A stretch of 64,000 nucleotides of DNA from Paeniglutamicibacter gangotriensis Lz1y (GTDB lineage Bacteria; Actinomycetota; Actinomycetes; Actinomycetales; Micrococcaceae). Positions 8,152-16,705 of this stretch are shown here, piece after piece (position 1 is the stretch's first letter; every line of letters begins with the position of its first letter). A program made the position numbers and the translations under genes. A model generated the notes under the pieces. That model saw nothing but the letters and a program-made list of their open reading frames with translations, did not search any database and was not told the origin of the DNA. The stretch lies in assembly GCF_000348945.1 (NCBI RefSeq), contig NZ_AOCK01000003.1:186001-250000 (forward strand), read 5' to 3'.

Positions 8152-9831
8152 CTACTCCGACATCGGGATGCGCACGCCGCGTGCCTGCGCGACTTCGATG
8201 GCACGTTCGTATCCGGCGTCCACGTGCCGGATCACTCCCATGCCCGGGTCGTTGGTCAGCAGCGCCTCGAGCTTGGCCGCTGCCAGCTCGGTGCCGTCGG
8301 CCACCGAGACCTGCCCGGCGTGGATGGAGCGGCCGATGCCTACCCCGCCGCCGTGGTGGATCGAGACCCAGGTGGCCCCGGATGCGGTGGCGGTCATGGC
8401 GTTGAGCAGCGGCCAGTCCGCGATCGCGTCCGAACCATCCTTCATGGATTCGGTCTCGCGGTAAGGGGACGCCACAGAACCGGAGTCCAGGTGGTCGCGT
8501 CCGATCACAATGGGTGCGGAGATCTTGCCCTCGGCCACCAGCTGGTTGAACAGCAGGCCCGCCTGCTGGCGTTCGCCGTAGCCCAGCCAGCAGATGCGTG
8601 CCGGCAGGCCCTCGAATTCGACGTGTTCGGCGGCGGCGTTGAGCCAGCGGTGCAGGTGCTCGTTGTCCGGGAAGAGTTCCTTCAAGGCTTCATCGGTCAC
8701 GCGGATGTCTTCCGGGTCCCCGGAGAGGGCCACCCAGCGGAACGGGCCCAGGCCCTCGCAGAACAGCGGGCGGATGTAGGCCGGGACGAAGCCGGGGAAT
8801 TCGAAGGCGCGCTCGAAGCCGCCCTTGCGTGCCTCGTCGCGGATGGAGTTGCCGTAGTCGAAGACTTCGGCGCCGATGTCCTGGAAACCAACCATGGCCT
8901 CGACGTGTGCGGCCATCGCGTGCTGGGCCTTCTTGGTAAAGCCTGCTTCGTCGGCCTTGGCCTCGGCATCCCACTGCTCGATGGAGTATTCAACCGGCAG
9001 GTAGCTCAACGGATCGTGGGCACTGGTCTGGTCGGTGACGATGTCGAAGGAGACCGTCCCGGCCTTTTGGCGGCGCAGCAGCTCGGGGAAAACCTCGGCG
9101 GCGTTGCCGACATAGCCCACCGAGAGCGCACGCTTTTCATTCTTCGCCGCACTCACCTTGGCCAGGGCTGTATCCAGGTCCAGTTCCACCTCGTCGAGGT
9201 AGCGTTTGCCCAGCCGGCGGCGCAGGCGTTCCTCGGAGACATCCACGATCAGCACCGCCCCGCCGTTGAGGGTGACGGCAAGCGGCTGGGCTCCACCCAT
9301 GCCGCCGCACCCACCGGTGAGTGTCAGGGTGCCGGCCATGGTGCCGCCGAAGCGCTTGACACCGATGGCGGCGAAGGTCTCATAGGTTCCCTGCAGGATG
9401 CCCTGGGTGCCGATGTAGATCCAGGAACCGGCGGTCATCTGCCCGTACATCAGCAGGCCTTCGGCCTCCAGCTTGCGGAACTCGGGCCAGGTGGCCCAGT
9501 CCCCCACCAGGTTGGAGTTGGCGATCAACACGCGCGGTGCCCACTTGTTGGTGCGGAAGACCCCGACCGGCTTGCCCGACTGGATCAGCAGGGTCTCGTT
9601 TTCTTCCAGGTCCGTCAGCGTTTTGATGATGGCGTCATAGGCCTCCCAGGAGCGGGCGGCGCGTCCGGTGCCGCCGTACACCACCAAGTCCTCGGGGCGC
9701 TCGGCTACCTCCGGGTCCAGGTTGTTCATCAGCATGCGCAATGGGGCTTCGGTGGCCCAGGACTTGGCGGTCAGCGTGGTGCCACGCGGGGCACGGATGA
9801 CACGGGACGGATCATGTTGGGTGAAGCTCAT
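8152..9831 (-). CDS. hutU: Urocanate hydratase
   Basis: 559 residues, the usual length for urocanase. It converts urocanate to 4-imidazolone-5-propanoate using tightly bound NAD+. Recognisable are the N-terminal [19 protein letters not shown] start of the family, [20 protein letters not shown] (glycine-rich NAD-binding region), and [18 protein letters not shown] followed by [11 protein letters not shown] near the C-terminus. The minus-strand sequence before ATG 9831 contains AGGAGAA as ribosome-binding site. It follows the iclR gene with 42 bp between and precedes yjiH by 8 bp. Confidence 0.97.
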   Translation of the reverse strand: MSFTQHDPSRVIRAPRGTTLTAKSWATEAPLRMLMNNLDPEVAERPEDLVVYGGTGRAARSWEAYDAIIKTLTDLEENETLLIQSGKPVGVFRTNKWAPRVLIANSNLVGDWATWPEFRKLEAEGLLMYGQMTAGSWIYIGTQGILQGTYETFAAIGVKRFGGTMAGTLTLTGGCGGMGGAQPLAVTLNGGAVLIVDVSEERLRRRLGKRYLDEVELDLDTALAKVSAAKNEKRALSVGYVGNAAEVFPELLRRQKAGTVSFDIVTDQTSAHDPLSYLPVEYSIEQWDAEAKADEAGFTKKAQHAMAAHVEAMVGFQDIGAEVFDYGNSIRDEARKGGFERAFEFPGFVPAYIRPLFCEGLGPFRWVALSGDPEDIRVTDEALKELFPDNEHLHRWLNAAAEHVEFEGLPARICWLGYGERQQAGLLFNQLVAEGKISAPIVIGRDHLDSGSVASPYRETESMKDGSDAIADWPLLNAMTATASGATWVSIHHGGGVGIGRSIHAGQVSVADGTELAAAKLEALLTNDPGMGVIRHVDAGYERAIEVAQARGVRIPMSE

Positions 9832-9873
9832 TGATGTGTTCTCCTCGATCAGTGATGCTGAAAATGGTGGTGG

Positions 9874-10560
9874 CTAAGAGCCGGCGGGGATGCCAAGTAA
9901 GGCTCGGGCCTCGGCGGCAACCAGATCGCCGATACGCTGAATTTCCGCCGGGTTCATCCGGTAGCTGGGGGCAACCACCGAGATCGCGGCCAGGGGCCCT
10001 TCGTCCACGGCGGCATCGGTTGCCCCGAGCTGCCGCAGCGGTGCGGCGATGGCCGTGACGTCGAGTTCGACGCCCTTGTCGGAGACCACATAGCCGGATT
10101 CGGGGGTCTTTCCTGCGAATACGACGCCCAGGCTGGAGCCCGAAAGCGGGACGCTGCGACCCACCCAGGAGGCGTGGCGTACCGAATGGGTGCCCTCGGC
10201 GATGGCCAGGTACACGGCGTGGTCGTTTCCCGTTCCCTGGTGGCCGCGTACCGAGAGGTATGCCGACTCTCCTGTCGCTTCGACCAAGCGTTGGAGAGCC
10301 GGTGCCGCCAGATGGATGAGCGATTCGTGGCTCAGCGCTTGGGCACCGAGCTGCACCAGGCGCAGACCGGGTCGGTATTCGCCTTCCTCGTCCTTGCGCA
10401 CAAAGCCGCTGTTTTCCAGGGTGCGCAGCAGGCGCAGGGCGGTGGATGCCGAAAGTTCGGTTTCGCGGGAGACTTCTGCCAGCGATACCGCCCCGGCCTC
10501 ACAGACCGCACCGAGCAATTGCAGCGCGCGTTCCACGGTTCGGGTTGCCGGTTCTGCCAC
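9874..10560 (-). CDS. IclR-family transcriptional regulator of the hut genes
   Basis: 228 residues from GTG 10560, which has GGAGGAA 6 nt upstream on the minus strand. The N-terminal winged helix-turn-helix (LAEVSRETELSASTALRLL, residues ~25-45) is followed by the IclR effector-binding domain with the characteristic LGVVFAGKTPESG and C-terminal ISVVAPSYRM segments. It is the first gene of the iclR-hutU operon and is divergent from hutH, so it most likely controls both directions through the inverted repeat at 10674-10694. Urocanate or histidine is the likely effector (inference). The open frame extends upstream to 10758, but that extension has no family similarity. Confidence 0.88.
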   Translation of the reverse strand: MAEPATRTVERALQLLGAVCEAGAVSLAEVSRETELSASTALRLLRTLENSGFVRKDEEGEYRPGLRLVQLGAQALSHESLIHLAAPALQRLVEATGESAYLSVRGHQGTGNDHAVYLAIAEGTHSVRHASWVGRSVPLSGSSLGVVFAGKTPESGYVVSDKGVELDVTAIAAPLRQLGATDAAVDEGPLAAISVVAPSYRMNPAEIQRIGDLVAAEARALLGIPAGS

Positions 10561-10673
10561 GTCATTCCTCCATATTTGGTGCTTTGGACCTTGAAATACT
10601 TGACCTCGGGGCTCCGAGTGGCGCCCTTCGTGCAAAATCCAAGGATCTAAGGGCTTGCCTCGGAGCCCGTGAT

Positions 10674-10694
10674 GCGTTTCACTTATTGAAACGC
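10674..10694. promoter_or_regulatory. Inverted repeat operator between iclR and hutH
   Basis: Perfect 8-bp arms GCGTTTCA and TGAAACGC separated by CTTAT, in the 217-bp gap between the divergent iclR and hutH starts. Size and symmetry suit an IclR-type dimer. It lies about 84 bp upstream of hutH and 114 bp upstream of the iclR start, a position from which both promoters could be controlled. Confidence 0.6.
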
Positions 10695-10777
10695 TAATTT
10701 CATCCCTTGGCAAGGGGTTGTCGAGATCTGATTCACACGACACCCTTGAAAACCGCACCCGTTAGAAGGAAAAACCC

Positions 10778-12340
10778 ATGAAGGCCAGCATCAGCATTTC
10801 AACCGGAGCCCTGCAACCGGCGGACGTCGTAGCAGTTGCTCGCCACGATGCCCAGGTGGAATTGGGCGCCGATGCCCTGGCCGCCATCGACTCCTCCCGC
10901 GCCGTCATCGACGCACTGGTCAACGACACCGTTCCGCACTACGGGGTCTCCACCGGATTCGGCGCGTTGGCCACCAAGCAAATCCCGATCGAGCTGCGCG
11001 CCCAGCTGCAGCGCTCATTGATCCGGTCCCATGCCGCATCCTCCGGTGCCGAGGTGCCCCGCGAAGTGGTTCGAGCCCTGATGCTCAACCGTCTCTCCAC
11101 TCTGGCCACCGGCCGCACCGGTGTGCGGCCCATCGTGGCCACCACCTATGCGGCGGTACTCAACGCCGGCATTACGCCGGTGATCGGTGAATACGGCTCC
11201 CTGGGCTGTTCCGGGGATCTGGCTCCGCTCTCCCACGCGGCCCTGACCCTGATGGGCGAGGGCCCGGTCCGAGACGCCGCCGGCACGGCCATGGAGGCCT
11301 CCGAAGCACTGGCCGCCGCCGGCATCGCCCCTGTTGTCCTGGCCGAAAAAGAGGGGCTGGCCCTGGTCAACGGCACCGACGGAATGCTCGGCATGTTGTT
11401 GATGGCATCTGCGGACTTGCATGCCTTGTTGTCCATCGCCGACATCTCGGCAGCCATGAGCATCGAGGGACTGTTGGGTACCGATGCGGTCTTCGCGGCC
11501 GACCTTCACGCACTTCGGCCGCATCCGGGACAGCGCGATTCCGCGACCAACATGCGCACGGTGCTGGCAGGCTCGCCCCTCATCGAGGAGCAAAAGGCCG
11601 GCGCCCACAAGTTCACCCGCGTGCAGGACGCCTATTCGCTGCGCTGCGCACCGCAGGTCCACGGGGCCGTGCGCGCCACCCTGGCCCACGCCGAATCCGT
11701 AGCAGCCATCGAACTCACCTCGGCGATCGACAACCCGGTGGTCACCCTGGATGGCCGGGTCGAATCAAACGGCAACTTCCATGGCGCTCCGATCGGCTAC
11801 GTGCTCGATTTCTTGGCCATTGCCGTCGCCGATCTGGCCTCCATCTCCGAACGCCGCACCGACAGGTTCCTGGACAAGGCCCGCAACCACGGACTCAACG
11901 CCTTCTTGGCCGATGACCCGGGCGTTGATTCCGGACACATGATCGCCCAGTACACCGCAGCCGGCATTGTCTCGGAGCTCAAGCGGCTAGCCGTCCCAGC
12001 CTCGGTCGACTCGATCCCGTCCTCCGCCATGCAGGAAGACCATGTCTCCATGGGCTGGCACGCGGGACTGAAACTGCGCAAGAGCATCGATGGGCTGGCC
12101 CGGGTACTGGCCATCGAGCTGCTCACCAGTGCTCGCGCCTTGGACATGCGCGACGGCGGCCTGGGCTCTTCCAAGTCCTCCCCGGTGATCACCGCGGTGC
12201 GCGAAGCCATTCGCACCAAGGTCGAGGGACCGGGCACCGACAGGTTCCTGGCTCCCGAGATCGAAGCGCTCTTCCAGCTGGTCGTCAGCGGCACCCTGTT
12301 GACAGCGGCCAATTCCCAGGCCGAGGTCCCACTGGCCTGA
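10778..12340 (+). CDS. hutH: Histidine ammonia-lyase
   Basis: 520 residues, normal length. It deaminates L-histidine to urocanate, the entry step of the pathway. The active-site Tyr loop HYGVSTGFGAL is near residue 54, and the MIO-forming tripeptide is Cys144-Ser145-Gly146 in GSLGCSGDLAPLSH, with Cys in place of the more common Ala. As far as I recall, Streptomyces-type enzymes share this C-S-G form, so activity is expected. AGAAGGA precedes ATG 10778. It is transcribed away from iclR-hutU and followed by a LysE-type exporter and hutD. Confidence 0.97.
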   Translation: MKASISISTGALQPADVVAVARHDAQVELGADALAAIDSSRAVIDALVNDTVPHYGVSTGFGALATKQIPIELRAQLQRSLIRSHAASSGAEVPREVVRALMLNRLSTLATGRTGVRPIVATTYAAVLNAGITPVIGEYGSLGCSGDLAPLSHAALTLMGEGPVRDAAGTAMEASEALAAAGIAPVVLAEKEGLALVNGTDGMLGMLLMASADLHALLSIADISAAMSIEGLLGTDAVFAADLHALRPHPGQRDSATNMRTVLAGSPLIEEQKAGAHKFTRVQDAYSLRCAPQVHGAVRATLAHAESVAAIELTSAIDNPVVTLDGRVESNGNFHGAPIGYVLDFLAIAVADLASISERRTDRFLDKARNHGLNAFLADDPGVDSGHMIAQYTAAGIVSELKRLAVPASVDSIPSSAMQEDHVSMGWHAGLKLRKSIDGLARVLAIELLTSARALDMRDGGLGSSKSSPVITAVREAIRTKVEGPGTDRFLAPEIEALFQLVVSGTLLTAANSQAEVPLA

Positions 12341-12428
12341 TCCACCACCGGCGGCATCCGATGACGGCGTATGTCGCGTCGGATGCCTGCCGCTGCTCGT
12401 TTCGTTGTTCGGCAGGCCAACCCAGATA

Positions 12429-13094
12429 ATGGATGCCCTGCCGTCTACCGCTCTCCTGGGTTTTGCCGGGGTCGCCCTCGTCGTGGTCCTGTCCCCCGGT
12501 CCCGATACCTTCCTGACCCTGCGCTACGCGTTGAACCGCCCGCGCAACGGGGTTGCCGCCGCCTTGGGCATGATGATTTCCATCATGGGCTGGGCTGCCT
12601 TGGCCGGCCTCGGGGTGGCTGCACTGTTGCAGACCTATCCGGCGATCCACCAGGTGATCGCCGTCGTCGGTGGCGCCTACCTGCTGTACCTGGGGCTCGG
12701 CTCCCTGATCAAGGCACGGTTCCTGGCCGGAGCCTCGGCGGCGACGGCACGCACCGCCACCCGAACCGCCGCCGCCGCCGGCAGTGCGTACACCCTGTTC
12801 CAATCCCTGCGCGCCGGCATGCTCTCGGCGGCTCTGAACCCGAAGCTGGGACTACTGTTCCTGGCCCTGATGCCACCATTTATCCCGGTCGGATCAAATA
12901 TGCTCGGTTCCGCCTTGCTCCTGGGTGCCATCTTCGCACTCATGGGCTTCGCCTATTTGATGGTGCTCACGGCCATCGCGGCCAAGGCCATGGCGTGGTT
13001 CAAAAGCCCCACAGTTGGCATCTGGCTCGAACGGGTGTCCTCTGCCGCGCTAGCCATCATGGGCATCGTGGTGCTCGTCGGGGCGTTCCTCTAG
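12429..13094 (+). CDS. LysE/RhtB-family amino acid exporter
   Basis: 221 residues with about six hydrophobic segments. The N-terminal signature GFAGVALVVVLSPGPDTFLTLRY, split around the conserved PGPD, and the later SALNPK-type motif (SAALNPKLGLLFLALMP) define the LysE/RhtB family. It lies 88 bp after hutH and 20 bp before hutD. Export of an amino acid (histidine excess or a breakdown product) is plausible in this context but the substrate cannot be read from sequence. ATG 12429 is chosen at the natural family start; its ribosome-binding site is weak, and a TTG at 12405 is a possible alternative. Confidence 0.85.
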   Translation: MDALPSTALLGFAGVALVVVLSPGPDTFLTLRYALNRPRNGVAAALGMMISIMGWAALAGLGVAALLQTYPAIHQVIAVVGGAYLLYLGLGSLIKARFLAGASAATARTATRTAAAAGSAYTLFQSLRAGMLSAALNPKLGLLFLALMPPFIPVGSNMLGSALLLGAIFALMGFAYLMVLTAIAAKAMAWFKSPTVGIWLERVSSAALAIMGIVVLVGAFL

Positions 13095-13114
13095 CGGCGG
13101 CTAGACTTCAAACC

Positions 13115-13720
13115 ATGACGACTTCGAACCCCGCCCTGACCGCTGGAACGATGGTGCACCTGGCCGATTCGACCAAAAGAAAATGGGCGCACGGGGACGT
13201 GCGCGAGATCGCCGCGGGGAAGTTGGGCCCGGATGCCGACCTGCTGCCGGCCGAGGGCAACAGTTGGGACTGGCGCTTGAGCATCGCGTCCATCGAACGA
13301 TCCGGGGAGTTCACCCCTTATGAAGGATTCGACCGCACCCTCACGGTGATCGTCGGAGAGCTGCTCGAGCTGACCATCGATGGAACCGTCCAAGCGGTGG
13401 AGGGGCTTCGACCACTGAAGTTCTCCGGGAACAGCACTGTTTCCGCGGCGTTGCCCACCGGCGAGGTGCTGGCGTTGAACTTGATCACCCGCACCGGCGT
13501 GCTCCGCGGAAACGTACGCATCGTGGAGCTGTCCAAGAAGCGCGAGCAGCACCTCTTCGGCGGGCAGTTGGGTGTGCTGCTGCAGGGCAAGGCCACGGTG
13601 CTGCGGGAGGAAACCGAAGCCCCGTTCGAGCTGCGCGACACCATGATCGGAGGGGAAGAAGATTCCCCGCGGATCAGCGGCCGCGGCTTCATGGCCGTGG
13701 TTTCTCTCGACCTTCCTTAA
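13115..13720 (+). CDS. hutD: HutD/Ves-family protein
   Basis: 201 residues. The pattern WDWRLSIASIERSGEFTPYEGFDRTLTVIVG (split here around the F-x-G-x-DR core) is that of HutD, a bicupin-like beta-barrel protein found in hut operons. HutD is thought to tune histidine catabolism, perhaps by binding formylglutamate, but has no proven reaction. The start ATG at 13115 follows the exporter stop by 20 bp. It is the last gene of the hutH transcript. The gap to the next module (13721-13923) shows nothing recognisable. Confidence 0.85.
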   Translation: MTTSNPALTAGTMVHLADSTKRKWAHGDVREIAAGKLGPDADLLPAEGNSWDWRLSIASIERSGEFTPYEGFDRTLTVIVGELLELTIDGTVQAVEGLRPLKFSGNSTVSAALPTGEVLALNLITRTGVLRGNVRIVELSKKREQHLFGGQLGVLLQGKATVLREETEAPFELRDTMIGGEEDSPRISGRGFMAVVSLDLP

Positions 13721-13944
13721 CAGATCAGCTCAACTTAACGGATCACCAAAATCCGGTTTTCCTGAATCAGCAGAAATCTGCTCCCCCGGAGTCAACGGTG
13801 CGGATCAAACCAGAGCTTTTCAGCGGGCCATTCAGGTGTTGCGACAGCTCGGCTTTTTTGGGGACACTGCGAACCATCTCCGGCTGTCCACACGTGGTAG
13901 CGCACCAGCAATTTCGGCGCCTCATGGGTTCCACAATCGACCCC

Positions 13945-14366
13945 ATGGATGCCAAAAATCGATGGACCGTCGAATACAACGAAGAATCGAATTTTTCTTC
14001 CTTCTTTCGAAACCTGAACACCTATGAGCAGGCAGTTGTTCGTGCTGCTATCGAGCAAGTTTTAGAAACCCTAGGCCCCGAAATTTGTGCTGGCCGGTGG
14101 GGGAGACCACTCGGCGGTTGCTTGGTCGAATTTCGTATTGATGCAACGCTTCGCGCCCTCCTAGATGCTGATCGTGCCTTGAACTGGGCTTCGGAGGCCA
14201 ACATCCCAGGGTGCTTGTCCGACTCTTCTGCGTTTTCCATGGTCAACGCATCGTGCTGATTCATCACGGCTATAACAAAGGCAAGAGCCCCGGCCCGAAA
14301 CGGCAATCGAAAGAAATACGCGTGGCCCGCAATATCCATGAAGCCTGGAAGATGAAGATTGATTGA
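13945..14366 (+). pseudogene. HigB/RelE-superfamily (Gp49-like) toxin gene with a frameshift
   Basis: The first frame reads from ATG 13945 (in-frame ATG also at 13924) through NTYEQAVVRAAIEQVLE and GGCLVEFRIDATLRALLDADR. At about base 14209 the homologous frame switches by -1 to VLVRLFCVFHGQRIVLIHHG and continues to GYNKGKSPGPKRQSKEIRVA and a stop at 14364. The two halves together make a normal ~140-residue phage Gp49/HigB-type toxin, with the typical LLR-F-F-x-GYxKK-like end. As written, the first frame ends at 14259 in an unrelated tail. The cause is a lost base (or two gained). The antitoxin gene follows 66 bp downstream. A sequencing error cannot be excluded. Confidence 0.7.
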
Positions 14367-14384
14367 CATCCCATGGGCCGTAAA

Positions 14385-14415
14385 CCATAATTCTAATTAT
14401 GGCCCGAAAGCCATA
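14385..14415. promoter_or_regulatory. Overlapping palindromic operators before the antitoxin gene
   Basis: Two inverted repeats overlap here: CCATAATT-CT-AATTATGG at 14385-14402 (perfect) and TATGGC-CCGAAA-GCCATA at 14398-14415 (perfect). They lie 18-48 bp before the antitoxin ATG and downstream of the toxin stop, so they could serve an antitoxin-specific promoter with autoregulation by the XRE protein. Confidence 0.55.
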
Positions 14416-14432
14416 AATCGAAGGAGTGAAGC

Positions 14433-14729
14433 ATGGCACGTTTCCGTGATTTGGCACGTCAAGCACAGGCCTCATGGTCCGAAACCGACCATGAAATCTA
14501 CGAACGCGCTTCCGCTGCGTTCAAGGAAGAAGCAGAAGCCCAAATCGCATTCGGTAAAAACCTCTGCGCCCTGCGCAACGAGCAACATTGGAGCCAGTCA
14601 TACTTGGCAGACCTGACAGGTATCCAGCAGTCCGAGATCAGCCGTATCGAACGCGGCGCGGCAAATCCGACTCTCGCTACCGTTGCAAAGCTGGCCAAGG
14701 CCTTCGGCAAGGAACTAAAAATCGTTTAG
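14433..14729 (+). CDS. XRE-family helix-turn-helix antitoxin (HigA-like)
   Basis: 98 residues. The C-terminal half is an XRE/Cro-type HTH: SQSYLADLTGIQQSEISRIE with the following RGAANPTLATVAKLAKAFG. It follows the Gp49-like toxin in the toxin-first order usual for HigBA-type modules. The start at 14433 is preceded by GAAGGAG. Two palindromes immediately upstream suggest autorepression. The gene is intact although its toxin partner is frameshifted, which fits loss of the toxin before the antitoxin. Confidence 0.85.
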   Translation: MARFRDLARQAQASWSETDHEIYERASAAFKEEAEAQIAFGKNLCALRNEQHWSQSYLADLTGIQQSEISRIERGAANPTLATVAKLAKAFGKELKIV

Positions 14730-14821
14730 GGCGCCAACGGACCAACAGCTCATTGGCCGTTGGTTCCCCGGAATTTCCTTCTTGATCCCTACCGTTGGCT
14801 GTGACGTACCAACGACCTACG

Positions 14822-15085
14822 TTACTTGTTCAGGCCGGGCTGGACCGGAACAAATCCGACCGCGTTCTTTCTGTGGATTTTTACCGGCGAGCGCGAAAAC
14901 CCCTTGGTGTCCATGTTGTTCTGCAGCCGATATTCAGCCAGCGCCGCATCATAGAGTTCGTTCATCCGACGTCCCGTGGTTTCTTCCTGCGTCCCGTCGG
15001 TGAACGTGATGGACAGGGCCAGCTTCTGCGGAAAATGCCGGTTCATCCGGACGAAGCCTTCGGTGTCCTGTTTGAGATTGATCAT
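14822..15085 (-). CDS. Small uncharacterised protein between two toxin-antitoxin modules
   Basis: 87 residues from ATG 15085, chosen because GAAGGA lies 5 nt upstream on the minus strand. The frame stays open to 15220 without a better start. The sequence contains LALSITFTDGTQEETTGRRM and NELYDAALAEYRLQ, a mixed alpha/beta look with no signal or membrane segment. I do not recognise a family. It lies downstream of the RHH-type module on the same strand and could be a third component or an unrelated gene. The region 14730-14821 shows nothing else. Confidence 0.45.
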   Translation of the reverse strand: MINLKQDTEGFVRMNRHFPQKLALSITFTDGTQEETTGRRMNELYDAALAEYRLQNNMDTKGFSRSPVKIHRKNAVGFVPVQPGLNK

Positions 15086-15203
15086 GTGGTTCCTTCGGTC
15101 GAGAACTGTCAGCCCCAATTCTTCACCATGTTTCACTGTTTTTTTCCGGAGTGCATTCCAGCTAGCCAATTTTCGAGCTTGAACAAACCTTCTGTGCACT
15201 GAC

Positions 15204-15443
15204 TCAGGGGAGAAGATCAAGCATTTGAGGCCAGGCCTTCATGGCGTGAATCACAAGTTCGTTGCCACTATCAAACACAAGGACCACTGTTTCAAGCAGC
15301 CGACCATGCGTATCGAAGCCGATCCGGAGCTGCCTGGCCGGAGTATCATCGTCGAGATCCTCGATCCATACTGCCCACGTTGCAGCCTGCACCACGTCCC
15401 TCGCATTGATTCCATGTCTGAGAGCAGATTCATGGACTTTCAT
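15204..15443 (-). CDS. Small toxin-like protein (BrnT-like, partner of an RHH antitoxin)
   Basis: 79 residues. It starts MKVHESALRHGI and ends IHAMKAWPQMLDLLP; the GFDTHGRLLETVVLVFDSGN strand pair resembles BrnT/DUF4258-type small RNase toxins in layout (HGI near the start, a D-x-x-GRLL turn, a final HAMKA). ATG 15443 overlaps the stop of the upstream ribbon-helix-helix gene (ATGA), a typical type II toxin-antitoxin arrangement. The toxin call rests on size, overlap and general pattern, not on a proven family. Confidence 0.65.
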   Translation of the reverse strand: MKVHESALRHGINARDVVQAATWAVWIEDLDDDTPARQLRIGFDTHGRLLETVVLVFDSGNELVIHAMKAWPQMLDLLP

Positions 15444-15703
15444 GCTGCATACGCCGCCAGCGCTTCGCGCATGATCTCGGAACGAGTCTTATTTTCCTTC
15501 TTCGCTCGCGCGTCGATGACCTGAAGCTCCTCGACTGTCAGCCGCACAGGGACCACTTGCGACGGTTGGGATCCACGCCCGGGGCGTCCGCGCCCACGCT
15601 TCTTCAGTGCCTGCGCATCGTATCCACGTTCGGCTTCTGCAGCCCAAGCTTTTATTTGATCGTCGGTGACCGGTACCCCATTGATTGTTTCTCGCTCACT
15701 CAT
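15440..15703 (-). CDS. Ribbon-helix-helix (CopG-like) antitoxin
   Basis: 87 residues. The C-terminal part PVRLTVEELQVIDARAKKEN followed by KTRSEIMREALAAYA is a ribbon-helix-helix DNA-binding domain; the middle KKRGRGRPGRG is a basic linker and the N-terminus is INGVPVTDDQIKAW. It overlaps the toxin-like gene by 4 bp. There is no Shine-Dalgarno before ATG 15703; instead the minus strand carries TACAAT about 6 nt before the ATG, which would place transcription start at or near the start codon, so the mRNA may be leaderless. Confidence 0.8.
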   Translation of the reverse strand: MSERETINGVPVTDDQIKAWAAEAERGYDAQALKKRGRGRPGRGSQPSQVVPVRLTVEELQVIDARAKKENKTRSEIMREALAAYAA

Positions 15704-15704
15704 A

Positions 15705-15714
15705 ACAATATTGT
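15705..15714. promoter_or_regulatory. Palindrome and putative -10 of the RHH toxin-antitoxin operon
   Basis: ACAATATTGT is a perfect 10-bp palindrome directly before the RHH gene and overlaps the likely minus-strand -10 TACAAT. This is the expected place for the antitoxin to repress its own promoter. Confidence 0.5.
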
Positions 15715-15802
15715 AATACGAAAAAACGCTTATCAGAAGGCCTCCGCAGCTCTTCCTGGGACAGTGGTTGAAGCAGCCACCGGCGACGGTTGGCTCGACA
15801 GC

Positions 15803-16705
15803 TCAGAAGCAGTCTTTTCCCGCGAGGAACAGCGCCCCGAACACCGGATCCTCCCCGAGAAAGGCGATGCCCTCCAGTCCGATGCCGGCCAATGGTGCGC
15901 GAAGTCGCTCCTGGTACAACGGTTGGTGCATGCCCAGCCCGCCGCCGATGACCACAGGCCCGGCGATCCCCAAGACGCTAGAGACATCCCCCAGCGCCGT
16001 CACCATATAGGCGACCGCCTCGTCGATGATCCGCGTGGCTCCAGCGTCGCCGGCCCCGTAGGCCTGGAACACCAGCGGTGACTGCTGGGCCCAGTAACGC
16101 CTGTCAGTATCGCCATGGAACAGCCCGATCAACTCATCCGGCGAGGAGACGTGGTTGGCCTCTAGGACAAGGCGTCCCAGTTCGCCTATGGGTTCCTCCC
16201 TGTTGAATTTACGCAGGGTGTGCCGCACCGCCTCTCGACCCATCCAATACCCGCTGGCTTCGTCTCCGAGCAGGTAGCCCCAGCCACCGGCGCGTGCTTC
16301 CTTCCCAGCGGCATTGATCCCCCAGACGGCCGAACCCGTACCCAAGATGACAGCCATCCCGGTTGATGCATGTCCCGCAGCCAGAATCAGATGTGAATCG
16401 TGCACGACCTCGATGTCCGCCTCCGGCGCATGCACCGCGATCATACTGCGCAACCGCTGCGCATCGGCCGCCGTATCAATGCCGCCGGCACCTGCCACCA
16501 CCTTATCGATGTGCCCGAGGCCCAGCGCCTCGAACATCTGCGCAATATTGTCTTGGGCGACCTGGACGCTCACGTTCTGCACATTGGCGCTACCGGTCTT
16601 GGCCTCCGCAACCACTTGTCCATCAAGCCAACGCACGCCATGGCTCTTGGTCCCGCCGATATCCAGGCCGACCAATGTCGTAGTTTGGGAGCGCGCAGGG
16701 GACAT
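15803..16705 (-). CDS. BadF/BadG-type N-acetylglucosamine kinase-like sugar kinase
   Basis: 300 residues of the ASKHA kinase fold. The phosphate-1 loop LDIGGTKSHGVRW is at the N-terminus; ILGTGSAVWGI (phosphate-2) and GGWGYLLGDEASGYWMGREA, the NAGK/BadF hallmark, follow; GPVVIGGGLGMH is the adenosine loop. It should phosphorylate an amino or related sugar with ATP. It is divergent from a GH38 alpha-mannosidase, which suggests a role in use of mannose- or GlcNAc-containing glycans. It ends about 100 bp from the RHH gene start. Confidence 0.85.
   Translation of the reverse strand: MSPARSQTTTLVGLDIGGTKSHGVRWLDGQVVAEAKTGSANVQNVSVQVAQDNIAQMFEALGLGHIDKVVAGAGGIDTAADAQRLRSMIAVHAPEADIEVVHDSHLILAAGHASTGMAVILGTGSAVWGINAAGKEARAGGWGYLLGDEASGYWMGREAVRHTLRKFNREEPIGELGRLVLEANHVSSPDELIGLFHGDTDRRYWAQQSPLVFQAYGAGDAGATRIIDEAVAYMVTALGDVSSVLGIAGPVVIGGGLGMHQPLYQERLRAPLAGIGLEGIAFLGEDPVFGALFLAGKDCF

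Noticed and set aside
8224-9834. Open frame of over 500 codons on the plus strand opposite hutU
   Set aside because: It is the antisense shadow of a high-GC gene; hutU on the minus strand has full family motifs, and the antisense product is Gly/Gln/His-rich with no recognisable domain.
14190-14230. Programmed -1 frameshift in the toxin gene
   Set aside because: No X-XXY-YYZ slippery heptamer with downstream stem-loop is visible at the switch; a lost base is simpler.
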